Of a stretch of 61,546 nt of DNA, positions 43,587 to 54,079 are shown one piece after another (the first letter of the stretch is position 1; every line of letters begins with the position of its first letter). The notes below the pieces were generated by a model. It was not told where the DNA came from. It made no database searches and saw only the letters and a program-made list of their open reading frames with translations. The translations under genes were made by a program, and so were the position numbers. Source of the DNA: Gnetum montanum (lineage: Eukaryota > Streptophyta > Gnetopsida > Gnetales > Gnetaceae); assembly GCA_015680685.1 (NCBI GenBank), contig MNCI01038230.1:194002-255547 (forward strand), in the 5' to 3' direction.

Positions 43587-46322
43587 GCCCCAAAATGAGT
43601 TACTTAGGATAAACCTTTGTAGAGAGCCATTAAATGTCCATGTGATGGCTATGGCTAGTAAGGAGAACAAGTGGAACATGTTGAAAAAGAGGTCTAATAT
43701 TTTAGTATCCATCAAGAGGCCCTTGCTATTTGGCAATTGGTCCAAGGTGAAGTGATAGAAGTACCAGCTCCTGAATAGGAACAATGTCTCACATTTCCCC
43801 CTGATTGCCTTGTGGCCACATCAAAAAAGTCCATATTGGCTTCAGTCATTGTGAAAATGAATTTCAGTCCATTTATGGAATTCACTTCCAAAGTGGTGTA
43901 GATGCAACTTAAAGCATCCCCATTGTGGTCAATCTTGTTTGATAGTTGTGAATGGTACCTAGGTGAAGTTTATCAATTCTAGCACAATAATGATGAAGGT
44001 ACCACAATCAATATCTGTGGAGTAAATGTCTCTTATGTAGTCAAAGATATAGCTGTAGCTTTCAACCTGAGCATTGAAGGAGCCAAGGTTGCTCACCTGT
44101 CCACTAGATCTGACCCCGAAATGAAGAAAGTATGGTTGAAGTGGATGTATAGCAAAGACGATAAATCATACCATGATATGACCTTGGAAGAGAGAACTTA
44201 ATTCAAGATTGGAACATACCACCTATGTCCCACCAAAGGGCTTAATCAAATTTCTACCTATGTGGCTAAGGGAAGTTCCATTTTAATGGAAAAATTTTTA
44301 GTTAACCTTCCCCAATACTACTTTATGAAAATTCAATGACAGTATGAAGAAACAAAGTTAGGGAGATCAACACTTCCATTTCCCTGCCTAATTAGAAAGT
44401 TGTGCAAGCATGTAGGAATCTTAGGATATACCAATGATATCCTTTGAAAGGCCCAACATGCCTCCTTTGCAGAGCTCCTAAAAAATGCAGCACCAAGAAA
44501 AGATTATGGTGAGGCATAAGAAGTTGAAAAGGAGGTAGAACCCAAAATCAAAACACAATAGGAGCCTGAGCAACACCTACAAGCACAAGCTCCAACACTA
44601 TTGTTGTAAGATTATAGATCATCGATGAGCCACTTGTAAAGAATCACTAAGATCATCAACTAAGGGAGTAGGAATGAGGTGAATCTCTTCTAGGTTATGG
44701 ACAATGTCATAGGGTCCACTATGTCAATCTATCCAACAAGAGTGAAGATCTTAATTTAGTCAAGAGGAGGGGGATCCCAATGGTCATGCCAGATCTCTAG
44801 GAATGTTGCATCCATTCAAGTCACTTTGGAAACAAGAGAAGATGCCATTGTTGTGGTGCCACAACATGAGGATGTAGTGGGTGCAGCAGAGGTGATCACT
44901 GATCACATCAAGGAATCATTCAATGTCCTTGTTCTACCTCTGATCAAGCTAGTAGGAACTAAAGATGCATAAATGCTAGTCGAGACCTTGACGACTCTTA
45001 CAGTGCATGAGGACATGCTTAATCATTTGTTTTAGATAATTCAAGTGATGATCACTTTGTTTGACATCCTTATTGATGTCACTATGACATAGTTAGACCT
45101 AATCACTACCAAAGGGAAGTTGGTCATGAAGGAAGTCAAGGCAAAGCAGGCAGAAGCTGAGGTGCAAAGATTGTAAGAAGAGCTAGCTACCCTACGAGCT
45201 GAATGACAAGATGCTGCTCATTTTGTCACATTAGAGCAATTGTAGTAGTTCCAAGTGGGGGGAGCTTACTAATTTGGTAAAGTAGAGAGCAACTATAGAA
45301 CAAGAGAAGGAAATGGTAGTTTAGAATGCCACCACTGCAGATGTGTAAACTCATGTGCATAAAAAGGCATTAACCACTATTCAAGAAGAAAACAAGTACC
45401 TCACTATTGAGAATGCTAGTTGACCATGGTGGAAAATTAGAAGAACATCTTTGAAGAGAGTGTCCACTAATTGAGAGAAAAATTGATGAGGGTCAACTAG
45501 GATATGAGTATATTGACTTGAGAAAATAGAATCCTCTCCATGAAGGAGGTACATGCCATTTGCCAAAAGATAGTAATCAAGATTAGTACATGGAAAAATG
45601 AGGCCAAGAAACCTAAGAAATTAAAAAAGAACTTTTGTGACCAATATGGCATGTATAAGAAGATTAATGAAAAGGAAATCATGATGGCCAAGGCCCAAGT
45701 TAGCTCCTTGGTAGTATAAAATTCTAAATGGTAGGCTATCTTGGACTGTTATGCCATGGTCCAACAAGTGGAAGTTAAAGAAAAAGACATACAGATAGAA
45801 GATTTCAAGGAATACATGGTGTTGGCTAACCTTAGATATGCCAACCTTGCCATGTTAATAGTAAGCTATCCCTAACGCAAGTTGGAAAAGCAAGTGGTGA
45901 CCACCTATGCATTGCATGAGAAAGAGTTTGTGGACCAAAAATATGCTTTGCAAAAGTTACAGGTAGTAAACTCAAAATTAGAGGTGATCAAAGCTAGTTA
46001 CAAAGGATAGAAAGATGTCAACTTGAACCTAGATCAGAGCTTAACAAACTATCATGAGCTAAGGAATAAAGCTAGGACCTTCGAGGAGGAACAACGATAG
46101 TTCATGACATGGTATGTAAATGTAAATCAAATCCTTCCACAATTTCCATGTCCTTGGGATGTATCGACACAAAAACACATCAACACATCAGCCTAGACAG
46201 TGCATGATCTAAGGACAAAGGAGAAAAAAGTTTAGGCTTTGCTCAATCATTACAAATTTTAGTAGCTTGACGATAACGGGAAGCGACCAATGGGAGAGCC
46301 ACCACCTATGGGAATCACATGA
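43584..46322 (+). pseudogene. Env-position ORF of element B: plant-transposon-type domain plus coiled coil (degenerate)
   Basis: A frame of about 900 codons with many stops, nearly all single changes from Gln, Arg or Trp codons. The N-terminal half (43900-44480) contains VNVSYVVKDIAVAFNLSIEG, then KKVWLKWMYSKDDKSYHDM and STLPFPCLIRKLCKHVGILG. This resembles the domain seen in the extra ORF of plant Athila elements (putative plant transposon protein), by recollection of the family. The second half (44990-46100) is rich in Glu, Lys, Gln and Leu with heptad character, for example MKEVKAKQAEAEVQRL, and looks like a long coiled coil. The C-terminal part has VNVNQILPQFPCPWDVS. No signal peptide or clear membrane segment was seen. 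A role in entry or envelope formation is not shown. Confidence 0.6.
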
Positions 46323-46500
46323 GGTTCCTAGTCCTATTTTTGATTTCATTCTATAATAATGTGTTTCATTTTTGTATTGCATCACTACAGCATTCCAAGA
46401 GTGAACTATTTTCTCTATTGTTTGAGTCAGTCAATAATCCCATACCTACCAATATTTTGTAAAGAACTCAAGGATGAGTTTTCATTTAGTTTTATGGGTA

Positions 46501-47378
46501 TGATGAGTCATCATTTTAGGACCCTAACATTGGATATGTGACATTAAATTCTTGACATTGTGTACTCAATGTTGGGGTTAATAACCGATGTTGGATACCT
46601 AACGTTGCCCTCATATGGACCTCACCTATAAATATTGCACTTAGGCTTTTGAATGACATAGCTTAGAGCTTAGAAAGTAGTGATAGATAGTTTTGGTTTT
46701 CAGTTTCTCATTTCCAATATGTTATTCTCAATGCATGTCCACAGTGTGATGCTTGTAATCGTACAACACCTTTATTCAAGTGTGATGTACTTGGACATGT
46801 TACATGACTAGAAATGAAGATCAAGATTACTTCCATCATTTAGCATCCACTTAGATTAATATTGTTACTTTAATTACTTAATGTTTTCTTTAGTTAAAAA
46901 ATTTCATTTTTTTTTTTGCTATTCTTGTTATTAAGTAGAATGCGTAAACCTTAATCATGAGTGTTTAAGTGTAAATACTTGGTAGTCCAAAGGTGTATTG
47001 TTTAGCATAACTAGTGACATGCACTTGGCAATCCCAATAGTAGCTTCATGAAGTCCAAGATGTGTACAGATGATTAAGAGAAAATACCATCACCTTAGGA
47101 TAATTTAGACTTTGTTCTCCATTATTTATTAGATTAATCAATTTATCTCTTTTTATTATCAGGAGTAGTGTAGAATTAGAATAACATCATATGTCTCATT
47201 TTTGGACTAAACCATATGTGACAAAGCCACCACTAGTCCAAGTGGGAAGATAGTGAACTATGATTAAAGCATAGCAATCTAGATGCCACAACTAGTTCCA
47301 TCCATGCAATCTGAATGGATCATGTGTGGATGCTTGTGATTCATATGGTTGAGTGTAGGAGTACCTCACTGCTCATCA
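46501..47378 (+). repeat. 3' LTR of B
   Basis: TGATGAGTCATCATTTTAGG to CTGCTCATCA. TATAAATA at 46628. Matches the 5' LTR through 'cttggtagtc', 'atcaccttagg', 'gaagtccaa' and the final 'gattcatatggttgag' blocks. Confidence 0.88.
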
Positions 47379-47383
47379 GTAAG
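47379..47383. repeat. Target-site duplication of B, right copy (GTAAG)
   Basis: One G-to-A difference from 38246-38250. It begins the continuation of the RNase H of A. Confidence 0.85.
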
Positions 47384-49170
47384 CCAATTTCATTCTTTTT
47401 TAAAAAACTAAATGAATCTAGAAAAAATTATAATGTGTATGAAAAGGAGTTATATGTTATACTTCAAGCCATTAAAAATTGGAGATATTACTTGTTAGGA
47501 TTAAATATTTTATTATTTATTGATCATAGACCACTTCAATTTTTGAATTCTCAGAAGAAATTAATTACCAAACACATAAAATGGATAAATAAATTCATGA
47601 ATTTCATTTTTTTTAAAACATAGGAGTGGCAAGCCTAATGTTGTGGTTGATGCTTTGTCTAGAATTCATGTTGTTTCCTCTAATGTGAAATTTCAAGGAT
47701 TTGACTCTTTTGCTTCATTATATCCTAATGATAAGGATTTTGATGTAGTTTGAAAATAGTTATCTTCCCCATTATTATAAAGGACTAATACATGGAAAGT
47801 TTATCATGTGAAGAATGGGATTTTATTTAAGGATGAAAAAATTTGTATTCCAAAGTATGATTTCAAGTAAAAACTCCTTGAAGAGAAACACCAAAGTGAC
47901 ATGGTTACATATATGGGCAAGACAAAGACATTAGAATTGTTGAGAAAAAATTACTTTTGTCTAGGTATATATAGTGATGTAAAATTTGTAAAAGAATGGC
48001 ATACTTGTCAAAATTTCAAAGGGGGAAATGGTGTAGATGGTTATTATATACCTTTTCCAATACAAAATGCTCCTTGGGAAAGTGTTTATTTGGACTTTGT
48101 TTATGGCATTCCTAAGACAAGATCTAGTCATGATTCTATACTTTTGTAGTAGATAGATTTACCAAGATGGTTCATTTTATTCCATGCAAGAAAAGTAGTG
48201 ATGCTTTCCAAGTTGTACATTTAGTCTTTCAACATGTTGTGAGGCTATGTGACATTCCTTTAAACATTCTGAGTGATAGGAATGTCAAGTTTACCAGCCA
48301 TTTTTGGAGATCACTTTGGAAACTACTTAGAACCAAGTTATCTTTTTCCATAGCCTATCACACCCAAACTGATGGGAAAATTGAAGTTGTAAATAAGTCT
48401 CTATTAAAGATCTTGAGGTGTTTGTGTGAGTATCAACATCAAAGGTGGAGAAACATGTTAGCCCATGTTGAATTATCATACAATAATGCTTTCCATTCTA
48501 GTGGTACGAACTCCTTTATGAAAAATTATGGATTTTCATCAAGAAAGGTTGATGAGTTGAGGAAATTTGAAGATTGTGTCTCTTTGAGTTTAGACTTTAT
48601 TGAGGAAATGAGAGAGTTACATTAAAAAATTAAATCTTACTTGGGAAAAGAGACAAAGATTATGTCTTCTAAGACCAATGAGGGCAAGAGGATAATTAAT
48701 TTCTAGATTGGTGATTATGTTTGAATTTACTTAAGTAAAGAAAGGCAAAAGAATGTGCACTTTTATAAGATTAAGTCAAGGATAATTGGTCCATTTCAGA
48801 TTAGGGCAAAAATCACCAAATTCTTATGAGATTGACTTATCTAATTATTTTTCTATTTTTTTTGTGTTTTTAATATTTCATATTTGAGCCCATACCATGG
48901 GAATGTGATTGCATCAAGCTTGAGGAATAGTCTTCAGATCCTCAAGGATACACTTGAAGAATCAAACTTAGCTAAGCCACCAAGGAAAGTTAGTATTCTA
49001 CAATCAAGAAAGTATAAAAGCATAAGAGGCTAAAAAGGACATGAGTACTTGGTGAATTGGAATGATGAAGGGTCTGAAAATGCCATTTGGATCCATGAGA
49101 AAGATCTAGCTTTGTGGAGGCTTAATGTAATTCCAAGTGTACAACCAACTTGAGAACAATTTTAATTTCT
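47384..49170 (+). pseudogene. RNase H end, integrase and chromodomain of chromovirus A
   Basis: RNase H continues with SRKNYNVYEKELYVILQAIK and LLFIDHRPLQFLNSQKKL (47400-47600). The integrase zinc-binding part is at 47880-48030 (its second His and first Cys are changed). The core has YLDFVYGIPKT at 48088, ILSDRNVKFTSHFW at 48270, and HTQTDGKIEVVNKSL at 48360, so all three catalytic acidic residues are still present. A frame change at 48149-48167 interrupts it. The chromodomain-like end is at 49040-49130 (EYLVNWNDEGSENAIWIHEK), with one stop before it. Chromodomains of such elements steer insertion to particular chromatin. Confidence 0.88.
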
Positions 49171-49184
49171 TAAGGGTGGGAGAA
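49171..49184 (+). other. Polypurine tract of A
   Basis: TAAGGGTGGGAGAA directly before the 3' LTR; the purine run is interrupted by one T. It is the expected primer site for plus-strand DNA. Confidence 0.65.
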
Positions 49185-49965
49185 TTATGAGGACATCACC
49201 TAGTGCATATTTAATCCTTAATATTTTTATCCATAGATGTTTGTATATCATGGTATTTTTATTTTTGTATTGATTTTTTGATGATGATATTAGATATTTT
49301 GACAAGTTTGGAAGTGTTCTTAGACTATTTCAATGAGTTTATGAGGTTTTGGGGGCTATAGGAACTTATTTGGAGGTGTTTAGAGGTTCTAGGCCTCAAA
49401 ACAAGCATCTTTAATTATGGACCTTGCAAGTAAGACATCTCCCCTGAGAGTAAGATGTCTCATCTACATTCAAGACATCTTCATACTATCAAGACATTTT
49501 AGACAAGACATATTACATCATTTTAAGATGTCTCCTTTGACATCTCTATCTCAGGAAAAATGTCTCATATTTCTCCAAGATGTCTCATACAAATTTTAAC
49601 AAACATAAAATTGAATGATATATTACTAGAAAGATGAAGAGACAAGGGGTAAGGACATAAATAGATCCCTTGGACCTTTAATTTAATCAAGAGAGTGTTT
49701 AGGGAGTTGAGAGAAGAGAAGAGAGAGATAGAGACTTGGCAAGGTGCCTCAATCATCATCCATGTGAGAGTGTGTTTTCTTTGATTAAGTGTGTGTAAGA
49801 ATTTGATTGAATCTCTTGTCTATCCTTGGGAATTTTTGCTTTATTTTAGCTATAATTTCTATATTTGATCAAGAATAAAGCTTTCATTTTTTTTCTTGTT
49901 AAAATTTGTTATTTTTGTGACATTGAGAGAGCTTGGATTGTGGAATTCATGAGCGCTCCTCATTA
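49185..49965 (+). repeat. 3' LTR of A
   Basis: Starts about TTATGAGGACATCACC (first bases changed) and ends GCTCCTCATTA. Same order of 'aagatgtct' motifs, 'ataaatagatccctt' and 'gaataaagctttcat' as in the 5' LTR. Confidence 0.83.
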
Positions 49966-49970
49966 ATTTT
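49966..49970. repeat. Target-site duplication of A, right copy (ATTTT)
   Basis: One C-to-T difference from 22492-22496. Confidence 0.72.
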
Positions 49971-50842
49971 GATTAATTTTTACTACTTTTATATTAAAAT
50001 ATCCTTCAAATTTAATATTTCATGGCCGTCTTATGAACTAGACCTTTGGTTTTGATTGTTCAAAAACTTGTGAGCTTCCGAAGTTAAGCTCATTCATTAT
50101 GGGGGCTAACGATGTAATTTTTGAAATTTTTTCTAACATGCCATTTTCAAACATTATGGTAACTAATAGTAATAAGAATTAAAATTAATTGAATAAATTG
50201 ATGATTTTAGTTATCTTAGAGCCTTGGAAAACATTATTATGACATCATATTGAGCTTAAATGCTAAATTTTTTTCAAATTTTGAGCTAACTGAGGATTCA
50301 GGAAGGGTTAATCATTGAGGAAAAATTATCAAAACTAATATTGATTCTTTGATGATTTCAAATGACTCTAAACAAAATATCTAAGGATAAAGGTCTTTTC
50401 CATAGTTAGGAAAAGTGGCCAAGAGGAGGATATGCCCATAAAAAAATGGTAGCATATACAAGGATTAAAGCTTAAACATCACATGAATGTTGGACCCATG
50501 GAACGATGAGGAGAAATTTTTCAAGCCATCCTTAACAAATGTCTATATAAAAAGAGAAGCACCAACATAACAAAGAAGATTGGAAAGTCTGATATCATTA
50601 GTAATGACAAAAAGATTAATCTTTGGTGGATTTTTGAAGACCTTTACAATTTTGTGAAATTTAGTTTCTATCTAGTATTTTTGACATTTTGTAATACATC
50701 AACTCAAAAAAAATTTTGTAATGTGGCACTTTAATTTTGTAATGGTAGAAAATCTTGTCTTAGTCATCTCACAATTTTTGTAATGGAACTTTGTCTATTT
50801 ATATATAACTCAAGGATGAGTTCTCAGTCAATCATGAAGGTA
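49971..50842 (+). other. 3' untranslated part of E, right of insertion A
   Basis: Noncoding. The final bases 'aactcaaggatgagttctca' equal the sequence before the 3' LTR of B (46466) and may be the end of an ancient ORF plus the polypurine region. Confidence 0.6.
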
Positions 50843-51867
50843 TGATGAGACTTGATATGTTAGGTAGTTGAGTCGTTGGGAAATGATGAAGTATCATTTT
50901 TTCAAATGTATTAGTTGGCTGAGATATTGTAGATGCTACATCGTAGATGCTACGTCACATCTACGATGTAGTATCCTTGTCAATGCATCTCAGTTGGTTG
51001 CTACATCATAGATGTTATATTGTAGATGCCATATCACATTTGCTATAACTTAGCTACATTGACACATCCTCATTGATGTAGCCCAATGCATTAACACATC
51101 TTTGTCAATGAAATGCTTATATTTCCTTATAAATATGTGAGCCCCCACCATGTATTTGATACTATTTGATCAATAGTGTAGCTAAAATCTGATAGTTTAT
51201 TTCTATGATCTTAGCAAATAGTTAGAGTGCTTGCAACATTGAGTCAATTATATGATGTCTTATTCAAGTGTTATTATACCTAAACACATTCCATGAAAGA
51301 CAATAAGATCAAGATTGATTGATATTCATTATAGCCCTTTGACTTAATATAGATTTACTTTTAATGCAATTTAGTTTTGATGTATTTTATTAATATTTTC
51401 ATTTCCATGCACACTGATCAATCAACAAAATGAGTGTGACTAGTTTTGAGCATAAACATGTATTTGCTTAGTAAGCCTAGTAGCATCATTATTCTATTCG
51501 CCCAGCAACATAACACTTGGTGATTCTAGCAGTGGATACATGAGTTTAGGATATGTACGACAACCATGAAATAGACACTCATCACCATTAGAATAATTTA
51601 GGATTTAATTCTATTATGAATTAGATTAAATAATTAATTTCTATGTTATTATTTAGTTAGTTTAAGGCTTGCATAACATCATAATCATATGCATCACTTT
51701 GGACTAAACCATATGTGACAAAGCTATCGTTAGTCTAAGTGAGGAGATAGTGACTTGCAATTAAGGATTAACAATTTAGATACCACACTAGTTCTATCCA
51801 TGAAATTTGACTAGATCATGCATATACATTTGTGATTTGTATGGTTTAATGTATCCATTACTCATCA
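50843..51867 (+). repeat. 3' LTR of E
   Basis: 1025 bases, TGATGAGACTTG to ATTACTCATCA. Contains repeated GTAGATGCTACATC units and a perfect 14-base inverted repeat (50936-50949 and 50958-50971). TATA-like 'ttataaatatg' is at 51129. Confidence 0.82.
50936..50971 (+). repeat. Perfect 14-base inverted repeat in the E LTR
   Basis: CTACATCGTAGATG and CATCTACGATGTAG are exact reverse complements separated by eight bases. The equivalent in the 5' LTR (near 17460-17490) is decayed. It lies in the U3 part about 160 bases before the TATA-like site. Confidence 0.75.
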
Positions 51868-51872
51868 ATTGG

Positions 51873-53930
51873 GAAGCTTGAATGGCTCTTAAATAGTAAT
51901 CTAATCTTGAAGTAGTTCAAACATACAAGATTTTGATTCACAAAAGAAAGAGAAATCTTCTCCATGAAAAATAGGTATGATTATTGCATTTGATTAAAAG
52001 AGAACCATGAAATTTTTAGAAATTTTTCTATTACAAGCAAAAAATAGAATCTTATTTTCCATTTAATGAGCTTCAAATTTTCTATAAAAACTTGTACAAA
52101 GAAAACAGAAGTAGAGCTAGTGTATGATTTCAATTTTTTGTCTACATTTATCATTAGAGAGCTTAGTAGGAATAAATAATCTAGCATCGAATAAAGCTAT
52201 TGATGGCTAAGGTTTGTATTCAAAGATGCTAAAGTGGAAAGGTTCGCTAGTATGAGAAGCAATTTATAGGTAGCTTAATCATGCATTAACATTTGGGCTT
52301 GAAAGAGAATGGTGCATTAGTAGAGAAATTTTTTTATTCCAAAATGGTAGCAAGTCTAATTTAAATAATTATAGATTGATTATCATCAACAAAAGCTTTG
52401 AGAAACTCTTGGGTATTATTATTCAAGAAAATCTTAAAAAATGAGTAGTAGAAAGAAAGATATGTGCCCTCTCAAAAGTTGATTCCAGGTAGTGTCTCTT
52501 TACTATGGATCATCTACTTACTTCTAAGCATCTCATTGATTAAGTGAAAGGTCTAGGTAACTGAGAATTCATTTTCTTTGTTAACATTTCCAGGGCTTAT
52601 GATTCAATCATTTGAAGTAAGCTATGGCAAAGATTATATAATCTTAGAATTCCATTACATTTATTATTAGCAATTCAAATTATTTAGAAGAAATGTATAT
52701 GTAGTTACATGGTAGTATTTCAAATGATATGGCTATAATACATAACATTATTAATATTAAGAAGGGATGTCCTCTTTCCCAAACTCTAATTGGAATTTTC
52801 ATTGATAAATTTGAGGCATGGATGTAGGAGATTGATAAAAAATATTCATTCTCTATAGATAAGTTCGCTATTAACATTCTACTATTTTCAAATGATGTTG
52901 CATTGATCTCCAAATAAATGGAAGGATTATAGTGTATGTTGAAAAATTTAGATAAATTTTATGCATAATTTGGAATGCATATTAATGTGCACAAAACCAA
53001 AGTTATGGTTTCTAGAGTTTGAAATAGGAATTTTAATGTATAGGTTGGAAATGAAATAGTTGAAATGGCTCCAACATATAAATATCTGGTCCTTGGATGT
53101 TCTAATAATTATAGATGGGATACATGTATCTCACAAAGAGTGGTAGGTGGGATGAAACCTATGTTCAAACTTTGAAGCATATGCAAGAAAGAACATATTT
53201 TATCATGGGTTACATATAGGTAGCTCTTTTGCATGGTTGTCATTCCTAAAGTCCTTTATGGATGTTTTGTTTGGGGTCCTAACATTATTAGTAAATACTG
53301 GAAAAAACTAGAAATTATTCACAAATAGAATATGATATCATGCTTTCAAAAGCTGATTTGATGCCTTTAGAGATTAAATATATTTGTCATTTTGTGGCTT
53401 ATACACATCACCTACTCTATAGCAATGATGATAAATTTTTCAAAAATGTTTTATATGCATCACAAGACAAAGGATGGTTTTAGCATGGAATAATGTGGCT
53501 TAGAAAATGGAATATTTTAGAAACTATTTTACATTACAACCCTAAAAAATGTCAAAGAATTTTTAGAAGAATTACTCTACAAAAATTATGGAATGCTATT
53601 GAAGGAAAGAAATAATTTTATTTAGATAATATTAGAGGACGTATCTTTGTACAAATCACTTACTTGATGGCTAATATTCCTTTCTAGTTGCACATTCAAA
53701 TTATCAGAGCATGAAAAGGATATCACTACTTTAGAATTGAGATAGGTAGATGGTACAATATTGCATGGGAAGAAAGAATTTGTAGATTTTTTGATAGTAG
53801 CACCATTGAAGATGAAATTCATTTTTTGTTTTTGCAATGTCAATATATGGATGAAATTTGAAGAAAATGGAGTATCACACACAATACCTTGCTAAGTTAT
53901 TTAAGATACAATGAAGAATAGTTGGCAATT
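51873..53930 (+). pseudogene. LINE reverse transcriptase (degenerate)
   Basis: A non-LTR retrotransposon polymerase can be followed in shifting frames. From 52377 it shows LIIINKSFEKLLGIIIQENL, then MDHLLTSKHLI (52506), NISRAYDSI (52585) and KLWQRLYNLRIPLHLLLAIQ (52620). KKGCPLSQTLIGIFIDKFE (52759) is followed by the active-site block ILLFSNDVALIS (52877), in which the first residue pair of the catalytic motif has changed so that only the last Asp is kept. GMHINVHKTKVMVSRV (52975) and YKYLVLGCS (53080) follow. The C-terminal zinc-like segment IEDEIHFLFLQCQYMDEI is at 53808. The endonuclease part upstream of 52350 is not clear; the left end is cut by element E. The 3' end is near the (TA)n at 54036. 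Confidence 0.8.
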
Positions 53931-54079
53931 TTTTAAATGATATATTTAAAGCTCATACTTTGTATATTTCATTTGTCTAATAGATCCTCTTGTGTCTCCA
54001 TAGATGAAGTAAAATTAAATTTTAGTTTCAATTTTATATATATATAATTTGTAAGTTTTTATTTTCTCTTAGAAGCTTA

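Larger units (their letters stand above)
38251..47378 (+). mobile_element. Element B: Athila-like retrotransposon with gag and env-position ORF, no pol
   Basis: LTRs 38251-39114 and 46501-47378, tRNA-Asp-type primer site, Gag (39240-41650), noncoding middle (41700-43583), and a long degenerate ORF (43584-46322) directly before the 3' LTR. No polymerase or integrase between them. The last coding-like stretch before the LTR (46465-46500) reads ELKDEFSFSFMG. It is inserted in the RNase H of A with duplication GTGAG/GTAAG. The LTRs have diverged strongly, so B is older than D. Confidence 0.88.
22497..49965 (+). mobile_element. Element A: Ty3/gypsy chromovirus, split by C and B
   Basis: LTRs at 22497-23291 and about 49185-49965 match block by block. 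The coding order on the plus strand is Gag with CCHC knuckle (23650-24538), protease and reverse transcriptase (36631-38250), RNase H, integrase and chromodomain (47384-49160), then a purine-rich tract. The interruptions are element C (24539-36625) and element B (38251-47378). After removal of B and one copy of its duplication, the RNase H frame continues without a break, which confirms the nesting. It carries an initiator-Met primer site and a chromodomain-like end, which place it among chromoviruses. Confidence 0.88.
17356..51867 (+). mobile_element. Element E: gag-only Athila-like retrotransposon, outermost of the nest
   Basis: Two LTRs of the same type bracket 34.5 kb. The 5' LTR ends at 18360 with CTCATTA followed by a tRNA-Asp-type primer site; the 3' LTR is 50843-51867 (TGATGAG...CTCATCA). 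The own sequence of E is 17356-22496 and 49971-51867. It encodes a decayed Gag (18495-21290) without protease, polymerase or integrase that could be recognised. Chromovirus A is inserted at 22492-22496. The exact left edge is uncertain: 17356 gives an LTR length close to the right LTR, but no 5-base duplication; an ATTGG at 17279-17283 equals the bases after the right LTR. Confidence 0.78.

Noticed and set aside
43584-46322. Calling the extra ORF of B a true envelope gene
   Set aside because: No signal peptide, membrane segment or fusion-like sequence was seen; only its position matches, so the neutral name env-position ORF is used.
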